DNA of 64,000 nucleotides, from positions 507,114-571,113 of the forward strand of contig SCFE01000048.1 in assembly GCA_004352715.1 (NCBI GenBank). Direction: 5' to 3'. Positions 1 to 11,499 of the stretch are shown here, one piece after another. Every line of letters begins with the position of its first letter. Within the stretch, counting starts at the first letter, position 1. The notes under the pieces were generated by a model. The model was given only the letters and a program-made list of their open reading frames with translations. It searched no databases and was not told the DNA's origin. Position numbers and translations under genes: made by a program. This DNA is from Hofstenia miamia (taxonomy: Eukaryota > Xenacoelomorpha > Acoela).

Positions 1-15
1 TATATATATATATAT

Positions 16-145
16 ACAGTCAAATCTCGCTATTATGCCACTTTTCCTCAATCCCGACGATAATAAACCTGCAGTTACATACTTTCGTTATTATGTCACT
101 TTCGCTACTATGCCAGGTCTGCTCTGTCAGGTGGCATAGAAGTGG
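16..145. mobile_element. pogo/Tigger-like terminal repeat (weak)
   Basis: After a TA repeat at the window edge the sequence begins CAGTCAAATCTCGCTAT, which resembles the CAGTCAAACCTCG ends of pogo/Tigger elements next to a TA target site. Short variants of 'ctattatgccact' recur three times in the next 110 bases. No transposase is visible and the other end was not found, so this may be a MITE end or a chance resemblance. Confidence 0.3.
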
Positions 146-993
146 GATTTAAATGCATATATATTGTAATTCAAGTTTCATTTATACATGTGATTTGTAA
201 ATTCATTCCATTTATACGTGCAGTTTATAAATAGTGCGCGTTTCAATAGTAAAAATATATATTTTTTGAAAATTTAAATTTTCGTTTTCTTAAAGAGCTA
301 AAAATGAAAATTTATTTGATGTGTGTTGATTTTAAGCAGCACTACTATATATTGAAGTGTGGAAATGCCCTCAAAATTAGTATTTTATGATCTATTTTAT
401 TAATTTTGTATATGTAAAATCACGTCTGGAAAAGGATAAAGATTAATGAACTGTGCATATGCCTACCTATTTACCTAAACTATGTCGCCTCAAAGGTTTA
501 CTTTTCCTTGAGAATTGGGTGGGGATTTAGCATGAAATTGACATGATTTATTATCAAAAAATCAATTTTCATGTATTTAACTTATAACATCGTGTAAACC
601 ATAAACAGCTCAGCTGTAAAGCAATGCTTGAATGAATGTAATCAAAGCTTTTGGGTTTTCGCAATTTTATTGGGACATGTAAAGCAATTGGGGGATTAAG
701 CTCCGTATCATAGTAATTGAGGAGATTGTGGACAGCATTTACACTAATTTGAGCTAAAAATTCTCCATTTACAGTCACTCGTGAGTACTCTGTCACTTAT
801 ATTTAGCGACACATTTTCGAATTGATTTAGAGTTTAGGTATTTACTGAAATGGAGCAATTTTTTAATCCAGAAAAAGCATTCAAATACTTAGTGTCAGAT
901 AGCAGCAACAACTAATCTCAACTAATTTAACCTTAATAAGAACATACAGTTTTCCTATTTCTTGGTTAATTGTTAAGATCGAATTAAAGAAGA

Positions 994-1715
994 ATGAANT
1001 TACAAACTACCATACATAGGATTGTGCATTCAGAGTTGAGGTACAAGTCCTACAAATATCGGAAAGGTCAATTCATCTCAATCCAGACCAAAAACCGAAG
1101 ATTACCTAAAGCTAAATTGTTATTAAATCGATTAAAGCCTCCAAAGTCCACAGACAACCTCATTTTCTTCTCCGACGAAAAAAATGTTTCACAAGATCAG
1201 AAAATCGACAAACAAAACAATCGTTGACATTGCTCAGATCTCACTGAAATTCCAATCGTAATGTCGAGGAAATTTCCAGCAACAGTTATTGCATTAGGAT
1301 TAGGAGTAGTGTCAAATCAAGGTGATGTGATGCCTCCACACATCCCAAGGGTGAATACAATGTTGTAAAGCCTTGGATGACAGAGTCGCAAGAGGGAGAC
1401 ACTACGTTTTTCAGCAAGATGGTGCACCTTCCCATAACTCATATTCTACCCAATCATGGCTTTGTGAGAATGCTCCTGAATTCAGGGAAAAGACGTTTGG
1501 CAACCTAGCAGTCCAGATTGCAATCAGTTGGATGATTATATATGGGCGTGTTAGAATGAGATGTTAATAAAACAGCCCATAACAATGTTGGATCAATTAT
1601 AGCCTATCCGAACCAAGCAATGTCAAATTGCCCCCAAGGAGCCCGTGGCAGAATGTAGAAGATTTAGATCTCGAATCGAAGCAGTGCTGACTGAAGAGGG
1701 TGATTTTTTACTAAT
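994..1715 (+). pseudogene. Decayed mariner-like transposase (IS630-Tc1-mariner superfamily)
   Basis: Three successive reading-frame pieces match a mariner-type DDE transposase in the correct order. The first carries FFSDEK (first catalytic Asp) near 1170. The second carries a VVSNQGDVMPPHIP segment near 1305-1350. The third carries HYVFQQDGAPSHNS (second catalytic Asp) near 1400-1440. The tail around 1590-1710 retains the NKTAHNNV and RFRSRIEAVLT segments typical of the C-terminus. Frameshifts and stop codons separate the pieces and the spacing before the third acidic residue is damaged, so it cannot be active. An N lies at 999. Clear inverted ends were not found. Confidence 0.8.
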
Positions 1716-1959
1716 ATCAAAGTTCAATGAATGGACCATCAAAATTATAAGAAGTTATTTACTAAAATAAGATTTTTATGCAGTTTATATTTTATTAAAT
1801 TATTTTTGCCAATTTANAAATCATTAGAAGACATTTTAATTAAGAACAAAAGATCAAAAAAACAATCAAACTAATTATGAACATTGTTTTAAGATCGAAT
1901 ATGGAGGACTCCACACTGAAAAAATGATCAAAGAACTCAGAAAAATATCAATAATGAAA

Positions 1960-2310
1960 AAGTTAGATTTATATATACTGTAACAATCATAAACTAAGAA
2001 CGAAATTGCAATTAAAATCTACAACTGGAGAAACCAATAAACCAAATATAATTTATCAAATAAAATGCACAGGTGCCTGTGGTGAAGATTATATTGGCTT
2101 TTCTAGTATTGAAAGTTTTATTCTTATCAAGAAGAATTAAAGAACATGAGACCAGTTCTAATATATCTAATCATCTAATTAAGTGCGGACTAAATTTTGA
2201 AACAAAAATATTACATTAGACATCAAGATCAAGTAATTTAAAAATTATTGAGTATTTTTATAAAATCCTTGCCACCAAATTTGAAAACAAAACAAGACTA
2301 TATTTATAAA
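1960..2310 (+). pseudogene. Penelope-like element remnant (GIY-YIG endonuclease region)
   Basis: Near 2056 the plus strand reads YQIKCTGACGEDYIGFS. This is the Cys-containing lead-in and the YIG half of a GIY-YIG nuclease as found at the C-terminus of Penelope-like retroelements. After a frameshift it continues with RIKEHETSSNISNHLIKCG, matching the R..EH motif and the conserved His/Cys of that domain, then a short C-terminal tail. Stops and frameshifts show it is dead. No reverse transcriptase domain is recognisable upstream. Confidence 0.6.
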
Positions 2311-3000
2311 TTAAACTTGCCACTTTTTAAAATTTAAAAAATTATAATTATTATTGTAAAATCCAGTAAAATTAAAACTGACGATGACTTTGTAAGTCGA
2401 CTACTTTGTTTGATGTAAATATACCACCCAAGTCCCATCTAGGCGTGGCGTGCGTGAATTAAAGATGAAAAGGAAAGTGGTGCTCTTAATTTTAGATATC
2501 ATTATTATTTAGTGAGTTACAAGCATTTAAAACAGTTTTTACAGAAACCATGACAAATCGTAAAAAAAACTATAGGGTTGTTTAGACTTAATGTTGATTT
2601 TTGTGTTAAACGTTAAAATTTAAGCAGTTTTGAAAAAAGTATCGAATGAATAAGTTATGTTACAACGCGCATTTATGGAAATTAACAAAGCGCACATATT
2701 AATGAAAACTAAAAAACCAATTTTTTAAATAAAAGAAAGTTCGTAAAATTAATGAAAATATACTTAATATAACTTGTTTTAGCATACAAATGTAAATCAT
2801 TCAAAAAATATTTATTTACCGCGGAATTATAACGGCCTACGCTTTGTAACATAGTAAAATCAACTTGCATTACTATGGTGCAGAGCGAGCACACATATAT
2901 ATATATATACATATACATATATAAGATATATATATCTATATACATTTTTTTATATTTGAAAACACAATAAAACCTACAAACTAAAATAAATAAGCTTAAG

Positions 3001-5711
3001 TTAATAATCAAATTTAGCTGTCCCAATATCAACAAGTTTTGGACATCTTTTGGCTTTCTTTTTGTCAATAGTTTCCAACTGTTCCTGACTCCATAGAATA
3101 GTTTTTACTAGTGTAGCTAAATGGGGAACTGATGGTTTATCACGAGATGCCAATATTGCTGCATTGACAGATGATGCTACCTAAAACACAAATAATGCAT
3201 GAATGTGAATCCAAAGTACATTTCATACCAAGCACTAATTACATCAAAATCTCGACTATGATCCATGCAAATTTAATAATAATAATAATAATGAATGACT
3301 TTATTTAGCCGCTGAAGGCATACACAACAAAAANATATATATATATATATATTAATTTAGCTTCCAAGTTTGCTAAATGTTGAAATATTTTCACAAGTCA
3401 GAATAATTAGAGCGAATTGCGTCACACATTCAGAACCAACCTAACGTCCATATATTTAATTTTAACAATGGAATGTCAATCACATGCATTGCAGAAATTT
3501 CACGAAAATTTGGTGAGAAGATCCAAACACACTTGGGATTTTAAATTAGTTTTTGGGTAGTGCTAACCCTGGAGTCAACCTTGCCAAGGTGTGTCCTGAA
3601 TGTGAAGCAAGTGGTGAGTACGCATTTAAGAAGGTGTAATCTCAAGCCGAAATGCAAGATGGAGTTAAGGAAATTGAACAACTGCTATAATTGATAGTGA
3701 AATTTGGATTTGAAGAAACGATTTGAGAAACACGTGGTGACGACAATAAACTTTTCAATGTAAAATGTATTTGATTAATAGGATATTTCTGGAACAGCCA
3801 CATAGTTCTAAAAGCATTTACTCAGGTCTATACGTTATAGACTACTGAAATAGAATGTATACATTTAATTGTAACAAATGATGCAACCACTAAAAAATTT
3901 CGAAAAATTGTGTTAAGAATTTTGTATACATACATGTTATTTGCGTTTCACACGCTTTAAATCGAGTTGCTGAAGCCATTTGTGAGATGCAACAATTGAC
4001 GGATCACTAAATGTCAAAGACAAAAATTATTGGTAAAAGCATCACAAAGAAGAGCTCTTTTTGAAAAAACCAACAGTATTTGCAGTTTCACTAGAATCAA
4101 TAATTCGAGAAGCAATAAACCAAGCTGTACATAATAACGGGTCATGGCAAGAAGACGCAATGATAATTATCAGAGGCTCATAGTAGCGTATATAATCCCC
4201 CACTACTACATACAGCTTGCTATAATCCTGTGTTTAGTTTATACACAGTAGTGCATAATAGCAATCCATTTGCATTAGTAATGCCTTACAAATATTGTAT
4301 TTATAAAGTCATATCATAACTGGTTATGGTTAGATCAAGAAAAGAGAATTATCTAAAACAAAAGTTGCAATAGATCACCATCAAAAATTTTTAAGCAAAG
4401 TATCAAAGTATTCTACCCATACGCCCACATATTCAAAGAACCAGGGGCGGATCCAGGAATAATAATAATAATAATAATAATCAATGACTTTATTTAGCCG
4501 CTGAAGGCATACACAACAAAAAATAAAAACAAGTCAAGTTTTAAGGCAGCGAGAACAGTCACAGGAGATGAAATAGGAGCAAATGGAAGAGTAGGCGAAG
4601 TTGGAGAAGGGCTCAGCAAAGAGGAAAGCCATCAAAGATTTCTTGAAGCTCGGTGGCGGGGAAAAGAAATCAATCGCTGTTGGAGGGTTGCGAGTCAAGA
4701 TGTAATTAGCAGCAGTACAAGCACGATTGAAAAACGAGTGAAGGGTGCGATGTTTCTTTGTACGACGAATGGAGAAGGTGACAACATCATCAGAGCGAGT
4801 GCAGCAGGAATTAGAGAACTTAATGAAATCAAAAGGATCAAGATCCAATTTGCGAGTCAGTAGTCGATTGAACAGAAGGAGATCACAGGCATGGAAGTAG
4901 AGTGACAGCGGGAGAGTGGAGAATTTCAGCAGAGCGTCTTTATAGTCCAAAGAGGAAATCCATTTGAAAGCGCGTTTCTGGAAACGTTCCATGGAGTGGA
5001 ACAAAACACGAGAAGGCCACCAACAATAATTATTGTTACAATTGATTAAGTTGAATGTTAAAAATACAAAAAAACTACCTGATTAAAAATAAAACACCAA
5101 AAATGTAGCTAAGCCTTACCATTAAGCGGTGTGACATTGATAAAAGATCTTTATAAGGGGATTTATCAGGTTGTTCAAATGCTAAAAGTGACAAAGCTTT
5201 CTGCATTTTATTTCGCCGGGAAGGAACATTCACATGTTCAGATAAATAAGTTTGTGCAAAATCCAAGGCACTGTCTAATTCTTTAATACGTATCATTTCA
5301 ATGAGCTGCTGTATCTAAAATTTTAATTCTATAAGTAGAAATTAAATTTGACAAATTACCAGAAGTTCAAAGAAAATCTCTTTATTATCATCCAATAATT
5401 CTGGATCAACACGATTTATAATTCTAATAGCCGCCTTAATTTCACCATTTTGAATGCATTCGCGAATTTGTAACCTTTCATTAATAGATTCTAAATCTCC
5501 ATCTTCAATTTTCAAACCAGTTTCTTCTGAGAACTTTTCGGCAGCCATCTTAAATCCCTCTAAATTTAATATTTCGAAAATATTCAACACAAAAGAACTT
5601 ACCAATCAACAAATAATTCATCACTATTTCATTCATTTGCTTGCGACTGAAGCTATGCAGAGCCATTTTTTCCTCCCATTCTTCTCGAGATATTTTATTT
5701 TCTGAAGACAT
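3001..5711 (-). CDS. GID8: GID8 homolog, subunit of the CTLH/GID E3 ubiquitin ligase
   Basis: Four exons join in phase into 227 residues, against 228 in human GID8: 5603..5711, 5360..5559, 5120..5314 and 3001..3180. All three introns are GT-AG. Two are tiny (43 and 45 nt); the third is 1,939 nt. The product starts MSSENKISREEWEEKM. A LisH motif follows at about residues 25-55 (MNEIVMNYLLIEGF, KMAAEKF), then the CTLH motif (about 60-120, containing IRECIQNGEIKAAIRIIN and DPELLDDN), then the CRA region (about 120-225, ALDFAQTYLSEH and ALSLLAFEQPDKSPY). The last exon carries the family's ending LVKTILWSQEQLE. In animals GID8 (TWA1) is a scaffold subunit of the CTLH ubiquitin ligase. The long intron contains a truncated LINE and other repeat fragments, but every exon is intact. 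Confidence 0.93.
3274..3333 (-). mobile_element. LINE 3'-end fragment with AAT-repeat tail
   Basis: An AATAAT microsatellite is followed by 'gactttatttagccgctgaa' and 'ggcatacacaacaaaaa'. The same sequence forms the 3' end of the larger LINE copy at 4459..5035 and of the fragment at 11150..11260. Only about 60 bases survive before an N at 3334 and a TA repeat. It lies in the third intron of GID8. Confidence 0.7.
4080..4185 (+). repeat. Interspersed repeat shared with the 20.9 kb region
   Basis: The block around 'ctgtacataataac' and 'attatcagag' recurs with substitutions at 20930..21000, next to a mariner transposase tail. In one frame it reads REAINQAVHNNGSWQEDAM. It is probably part of one mariner-like family, but this copy has no diagnostic catalytic motif. 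Confidence 0.35.
4459..5035 (-). pseudogene. 5'-truncated non-LTR retrotransposon (RT C-terminal tail)
   Basis: An open frame of 156 codons (4534..5004) reads as the region after the reverse transcriptase of CR1/jockey-like LINEs: VLFHSMERFQKRAFKWI, then LLKFSTLPLSLYFHACDLL. It ends close to a short 3' UTR and an (ATT)n tail on the minus strand. Upstream catalytic domains are missing, the usual outcome of incomplete reverse transcription. The insertion is in the third GID8 intron in the same orientation as the gene. Its distal end abuts CAGGGGCGGATCCAGG (4442-4457), which looks like a hAT terminal repeat. Confidence 0.8.
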
Positions 5712-6180
5712 TCTAAAATAACTTCATTCTGATAGACCAAAGAATTTTTAATATATGCCGTTGTCTATAAAAAAGGAAACTGTTTTTTCCTTTAATGCAG
5801 GAAAAAATATAAATTTATGTACGAAGGCGTTTACAAATTTTCTTCCTTGTACACTTGGAAGTGACAGAAAACAAAATAAACACTACTATAGGGAAGACGA
5901 TACGAAACTATATAGATCGATAACTTGTCATAATTAATAAAATGCGTAGCATGCGAAATATAATATATTTAAACACATCAGCTTATTAAACTAGATATTC
6001 AGTCTCACAAGCCCACATTTTTTGTAATTTACGAACTTCAGATTTAGACAAATATTACTAAATATTTAAAATTTAGTTTTAAACGCAATGACAGCAATCC
6101 GCATTTTTGCAAGAGGTTCTATATAAAAATGAACAATTAAATTCATTCGAAAAATATAAAAAACTACATTCTAATTTTAC

Positions 6181-6222
6181 CTAAGCTCAATGTCAGGCTC
6201 AATCACCAACATGCCATCAAAA
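6181..6222 (-). other. Candidate 42-nt micro-exon of an unidentified gene
   Basis: A 42-nt segment is flanked on the minus strand by TTTCTTTCTAG and GTAAAATTAG and reads FDGMLVIEPDIEL with partial codons at both ends. It lies 470 bases upstream of the GID8 start on the same strand. I could not find partner exons in matching phase, so this may be a chance GT-AG pair or an exon isolated by the repeats on either side. Confidence 0.25.
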
Positions 6223-6486
6223 CTAGAAAGAAATAAAAAACAGAATTTTTAATTTAACAATGTAAATATATTGTCTAATTACAATTGTCAAACGATATTT
6301 TTATGAGCTATTTCTCGGTGTCCATATAATGTTACCAGTAGGGAATTCAAAACGAGACAAAATATTTGAGACCGAGTATGAGTACTAGCATTGAACATAA
6401 TCAAATTGGGATATTCACAATTATTGTGAGGATGTAGTTTGCTTAAATCTTGATTGGTTGGTTGGTGCAGTTCTGTCGCAAACACG

Positions 6487-6565
6487 GTTGGTACTTTTTA
6501 TCAACATACGAAATCTTGAAACCGACATAGGGAACCTTGAAATCGATATAGCAAATCCTTATGAT
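6487..6565 (+). repeat. Short repeat, left copy of an inverted pair around a LINE
   Basis: The sequence 'ggttggtactttttatcaac' and the following 'gaaaccgacatagggaacct' recur in reverse complement near 8890..8980, on the other side of the LINE. The arms differ at several positions. See the paired entry. Confidence 0.6.
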
Positions 6566-6779
6566 AATATGAACAAAAATTTAGCATGAATGAGGTATAC
6601 GTATCAATTATATCAAAAGGGACATCAAAATCTAGTCTTCAGCAGCTGTTTATTGAGTTGTAATGTAGACTAAATGATAAAATATAATGCTTGATTTCAT
6701 AGAAAAACTCAAATAAATATATTAATGTACATATGAGAAAATTTTGAGTGACCCATCTAATGTTATTAATCTTCTTACC

Positions 6780-8894
6780 GCATTCATGAATGAATGATGA
6801 ATGATGTATATTTATCTAAACACTTACAAAAAATAAAAACAAATACACTTTACAATGCTAAAAATCCCCAGATTATTTGTGCATTAACTTGTTATTTTTA
6901 TTTATTATTTTTAGTTTTTTTATTAATTTATTGTTACTATGTTTAGAAAGGATAATTTTTGAGCACTAGTGGTGCTCATTTGTATTACCCATGACATTTA
7001 AATTATTATTTGAATATTAAATCAATTAGATTAGTATTTCCTTGTATTACTTTACTTTTTATATTGTTCAAGAATCTTTTACATTCATTTTCAGATATTT
7101 TATCTATATTAAAACTAATTAATGCCCTAGAATTTATATAATTCCATATCTTACTTCCCCTAACTTGAAGAGAATATCTTTGTAGCATAGAGTTATGCTG
7201 TTTTATTGAAGTTTGGTTTTTTAATTTAGCCCTAGTATTATATGTGTGATTAATTTTATTGAAATAGTTAAATTCCATCGGGTAATCTTTTCTTTGTATT
7301 TTTATTATGTGCTTTAGTAGTTCAAATATGTATAATTCATATATATTGAGTATATCACTATCCAAAAACAACTGTTTTGTCGAATCTTTCGAATGTTTAA
7401 AATTAATTATTCTTATTATCTTTTTCTGAATTTTGAAAATAGGCAGTAATGTGTTATAAGTAGTACCACCATAGATCAATACTCCATATTGAATTATAGG
7501 TAAAATGTAAGTATTGTAATAGTTTAACATTACATGTTTTTGCACAAAATGTCTCAATTTCATTAACATACCACATAATTTAGATAGTTTCTTACACAAT
7601 TCGGAAATATGATTAGCAAAAGTCAAATACTTGTCTACTATAATTCCTAAATATTTGTAGGATTCACAAATTTTTAATTCATAACCAGATACTTCAAGCC
7701 GCTGCAATCCCTCGGTCTCCTTAAAGAAATTTAGTTGCATCGTTTTTTCACAGTTTAATGAAAGTTTATTATAGCAAAGCCAATCCTGTAGTGTATCTAA
7801 ATTCAGCTGTAAATTGTTAAACAATATTTGTTTATCATGAGAATCAGAATGGAGATTTGTATCATCAGCAAAAAGAGTAGTCGATACATTTAAATGACTT
7901 GGTAAGTCATTAATATATAATAAAAACAGAAATGGTCCTAAAATCGATCCTTGAGGTACACCATATTTTATCTCTTTCATGTAAGATTTATTAGAGTCGT
8001 CACAAACGTATTGATAATACTGATTAAGATAACTTTCAAATAGTTTGAATATATGGCCCCTTACACCAAAGTTATTTAGCTTATTTAATAATAATTTATG
8101 GTCAAAAGTGTCGAATGCTTTTTTTAAGTCAATGAAAACGCAAGACGAAAAGAGTTTTTGATCTTTTAAATTTCTTACAGTTTCAACTAATTTCATTAAT
8201 GCTAAAGTGATATTGTGCTTTTTTCTAAACCCAAATTGATTNATGCCTCACCTAACCGTATGCAGCCATTATTAAGGCTGACTAAGAAACTATGTTTCTC
8301 GTTGGCCGTAGGCATTAGTAAACTAATGCCCATATTCTACAGCTTTTGTCTAGTACTAATGAGCCCCCTTTGCAATAGCAGGCTCATAAACGCGTTCAAC
8401 CAGGNNNNNNNNNNNNNNAAAACGCAAGACGAAAAGAGTTTTTGATCTTTTAAATTTCTTACAGTTTCAACAAATTTCATTAATGCTAAAGTGGTATTGT
8501 GCTTTTTTCTAAACCCAAATTGATTAGAATTGATTAATTTATGTTTGTTTACATAACTAACTAATCTATTGTATATAAGTCTTTCAAAAATTTTGCTAAA
8601 AACAAGTAATAATGAAATTGGTCTATAATTTGAAGGTTTGCACTTATTTCCTCTTTTATGTATAGGTATGATCTTAGCTATTTTCATTTTTTCTGGAAAT
8701 ATGGAGGTTTGTATGCAAAGATTAAATATATCTGTCAACTGATTTAAAACTGGATTTAAAAGTATTGGTGATAAAGCTTTAATTACTTTAGATGATATAC
8801 CATCAAAACCAGTTGATGACTTCGATTTAATATTTTCAATAACTTTTTGTAATTCTATACTTGTTATAGTGTTATAGTACCAAATTTTTGTCAT
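6780..8894 (-). pseudogene. CR1/jockey-like non-LTR retrotransposon, RT domain
   Basis: Read on the minus strand from 8894, the frame gives successive reverse-transcriptase blocks: SSTGFDGISSKVIK, KIAKIIPIHKRGNK, NYRPISLL, LINSNQFGFRKKHNT, then after the gap FIDLKKAFDTFDH, GVPQGSILGPFLFLLYINDL and the catalytic FADDT (about 7870). The thumb follows with KYLGIIVD and a C-terminal helical region ending at 7006. A region with ATTC-type repeats near 6785-6815 may be the 3' tail. The upstream endonuclease domain is absent. The coding region is interrupted at 8242..8418 by a SINE copy, an N and a 14-N gap, with about 104 bases of LINE repeated on both sides. Otherwise the main frame is open over 396 codons, suggesting recent activity. 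Confidence 0.85.
8243..8404 (+). mobile_element. SINE-like repeat, copy 1
   Basis: The block starting 'tgcagccattattaagg' and ending 'cgttcaaccagg' recurs at 51165..51307 in the same orientation and, truncated, at 23069..23160 in reverse. A conserved internal hairpin pairs ATGAGCC with GGCTCAT around 'tgctattgcaaag' (read on the minus strand). It has no coding capacity. Here it sits inside the LINE and stops at a 14-N gap. Confidence 0.65.
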
Positions 8895-8980
8895 TAGGAT
8901 TTGCTATGTCGATCTCAGGGATCCCTATGTCGGTTTAAAGATTTCATATGTTGATAAAAATAAAAAGTACAAACCCGCAA
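8890..8980 (-). repeat. Short repeat, right copy of an inverted pair around a LINE
   Basis: In reverse complement this segment matches 6487..6565 ('caacatatgaaatct', 'aaaccgacataggg', 'catagcaaatccta') with scattered differences. Together the two bracket the LINE. They could be ends of a DNA transposon that the LINE entered, or two independent insertions of one short element. Confidence 0.55.
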
Positions 8981-9392
8981 ACAGTTGGTACTTTTTTTCA
9001 TTCTATAAAATCTCAAATCTTCCAAATTTCCCTCAGAATGGACACTTGCAGAAATTTTCATATGGGAAATGTGTCCCTTAAATAATAATTTTGAAAGGAT
9101 TTGAGATAAATTTCTAAAATTTGAGATTTTCAAATATGAAAAATTACCAAACCCGCAAACACTCTGTTTCGAAAATCTGGAACTTAACGACCACAGTAAC
9201 CAATCAATTTTTAGCACAATATTGATAGAATTTAGCCAAGGCTATAATTTTAAATTTAATTTATTAAAGTTCAGGGTTGTGCCTGCAGTTCGTTTTTCGT
9301 GATTAGCCTATTTTATATAATGTATGCGATTTAAAGTGAATATAAGTAAGGAACTTTGGAATGAGTTTCTATGCGACTAATTAAATGCCATT

Positions 9393-10340
9393 AGCAAATT
9401 TAAGCGCTGTTTGTAGCGCAGAAAAAACAGTTATACAAAGAAATTTTACGCCAGTGAAAATTAGCTATTGTCAACTGTGGGTTCGCCAAATTCTCTTCTC
9501 ATGGGTTCAATTCTAGATTAGGGCTCTTTATCAATGATAAAATGTTTGTGGCTTGAGCTGTCTGGTATAACGTCCGAGGAAATCGTAAACCTTTTTGCAG
9601 CTTGCCATAAAGGCTGAGAGTCCGTGTAAATCGTAGATATTTCATCACATTCCAAAGCTGCTATGTATAACGTAAAGTTATTTTTTGGTATATGTTAGCA
9701 TTTAGAAATTTTATACGAAACAGAAACGTAATGTAAAAAGTTTCATTATTCCAATAATTAAAGTCTAATCCTCTTTAATCCAAGCTGGGTTCACAATATA
9801 TTTTTAAATCCTTGTTCTTATGTGGGTTATTCCATTAGTTTTTTTGGAGAGAATAAGTAAAACAAAACATCTTTATCTTCTATTTATTGTTTAACCAAAG
9901 CCCAACAAGAAGCTATGCATCTTCTACCTGGCAAAGCCAAACCTGTCGGTTCTTATAAATTAATTCCAAAAGCATCGTAGTAATGAACTGCTCTAATATG
10001 AATTTTTTGTTTGTGTAAGCTATGCTGATGAATTTATTCAAGTTAATCAAGAATCCGAGGGCTTCAAAAATTATTTGTTTACTAGATGAAAATGAACCTG
10101 TTTAATCACTATTTCTAAGTTTTTCTCTGGAAATATAAATACAAGATTGTCAATATGAGACCAACCTATTGAGCAATGTCCCTTAAGTGGCATAACTAGA
10201 CAGTTTGTAACCATTTTTCAAAGAAAAGGCACCGCTTAAATTCGCATCGCTAATTTAGTAAAACGAAATCTACATCCTAGTTTATCAATGAATTTAGTCT
10301 TAAATCTTTCGCGTATTGGTAATGTAATTTTCGTTCTCTA
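9393..10340 (-). pseudogene. Decayed retroelement RT-RNase H region (DIRS-like or LTR-like)
   Basis: In fragments on the minus strand this reads as the end of a reverse transcriptase (EALGFLINLN; LALPGRRCIASCWALVKQ) followed by an RNase H stretch (YTDSQPLWQAAKRF, then IDKEP). Many stops break it. The last 370 bases are an imperfect inverted copy of 11500..11860. The style of the RT end suggests a DIRS/Ngaro-type element, but I saw no tyrosine recombinase, so an LTR class is also possible. Confidence 0.5.
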
Positions 10341-10397
10341 GTATATTTTCGTCATTAACACTAAACTTATTCAAAAAATCTCTAATACATAAATTTA

Positions 10398-10948
10398 TTA
10401 AAGTTTTAGGTAAATCGCCGGTTTTGGTATAATAATCATACTGAGCATACAGAGATCAATCAAATTTTCCGTTTCATTTTCGTGTAAACTAATTTCTCTG
10501 CATAATGAATTTACCAAAGGATGAGAAATACTAAAGTCTTGCAAAATGTTTTCATTTTTGTGGATCGAGTTATCAAAGTTAAAACTAAGCAAAATTTCAG
10601 GACTGTGTAAGGTAGATAACGTAGTAGATACATATGTATTACAGTTGCCGTTTCTTCTATGTTAATAGTAGATTGCGATCCAAACAAAATTTCGAAGATA
10701 TTTTCATCTTGCTCCCACTTATCATGAACTGCAGTACTAGCTATTTGTTGTGTTTGCTGGTTGTGTAGTAACGAAACTGCGCTGGTTACATCATTGTCGA
10801 CGTTGTCCTCTGTAGTTGCCTGAATTGTACTTTGGTCTCCAAGTTTATCCTCGTCAATTGTTGAATCTTCTCGGTTGAGAGGTGGGACATCTCCTGTGCC
10901 AAATTCGAGTAGATCGGAATTTCTGAATATCTTCCTGGTGCTATCCAT
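10398..10948 (-). other. Unassigned acidic ORFs inside the retroelement relic
   Basis: Two overlapping frames lie on the minus strand: 10511..10948, starting MDSTRKIFRNSDLLEFGTGD, acidic and Gln/Thr-rich, and 10398..10592, containing HKNENILQDFSISHPLVNS. A single frameshift near 10580 would join them. Position upstream of an RT region on the same strand suggests a gag-like protein. No CCHC knuckle or other diagnostic motif is present, so this rests on position alone. Confidence 0.35.
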
Positions 10949-11149
10949 CTGTAATGGGCTTCTGAGAGGAATGTCTGTGCTCAGTATGAGACGAGTTTCT
11001 CGTTCTCCGATCCGAGACCTTCATACTCACCAATGAGGCTTCTGAAGAATTCGAGCTTTGTGTGATTCATCAAGTGTTAAAGATATCGATAAGAATCCAG
11101 CAATAAAATGAGTTCGCGATAATAATAATAATAATAATAATTATTATTA

Positions 11150-11260
11150 TTATAATTAATAATAATAATAATGACTTTATTTAGTCGCTGAAGGCATGCA
11201 CTACAAAAATAATAAAAACAAGTCAAGTTTTACGGGATCGAGGACAGTCACAGGAGATGA
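11150..11260 (-). mobile_element. LINE 3'-end fragment with AAT-repeat tail, third copy
   Basis: Shares 'gactttatttag', 'cgctgaaggcat' and 'aaaaacaagtcaagtttta' with the LINE at 4459..5035, including the matching end of the coding region ('ggacagtcacaggagatgaa'). Its tail is an AAT repeat extended by an inverted ATT run (11120-11160). All three copies of this family lie in the same orientation. Confidence 0.65.
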
Positions 11261-11499
11261 AATATAAAATAAATATAGTCTTCTCAATGTCACTCTCAGA
11301 AGTCTGATTAATTGATCGATCAGTGTTACGAGGCTGCTGATCAATGTCATTGTTATGGGAAATGTGACGTGTATGGCTAGAAAGTTCAGTAATAGCTTGT
11401 TCCAAATCTATTAACTGACGACGCTGCTCCTGCAATTGTATTTTATTCATTAAGGAAGAGTAAAGATTCTATATGTAAAATACGAATGTTTTATGCTTT

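Noticed and set aside
2709-3068. 119-codon minus-strand frame
   Set aside because: Overlaps the last GID8 exon in a different frame and runs into a TA-rich microsatellite.
5454-5705. 83-codon plus-strand frame
   Set aside because: Antisense shadow of GID8 exons 1 and 2.
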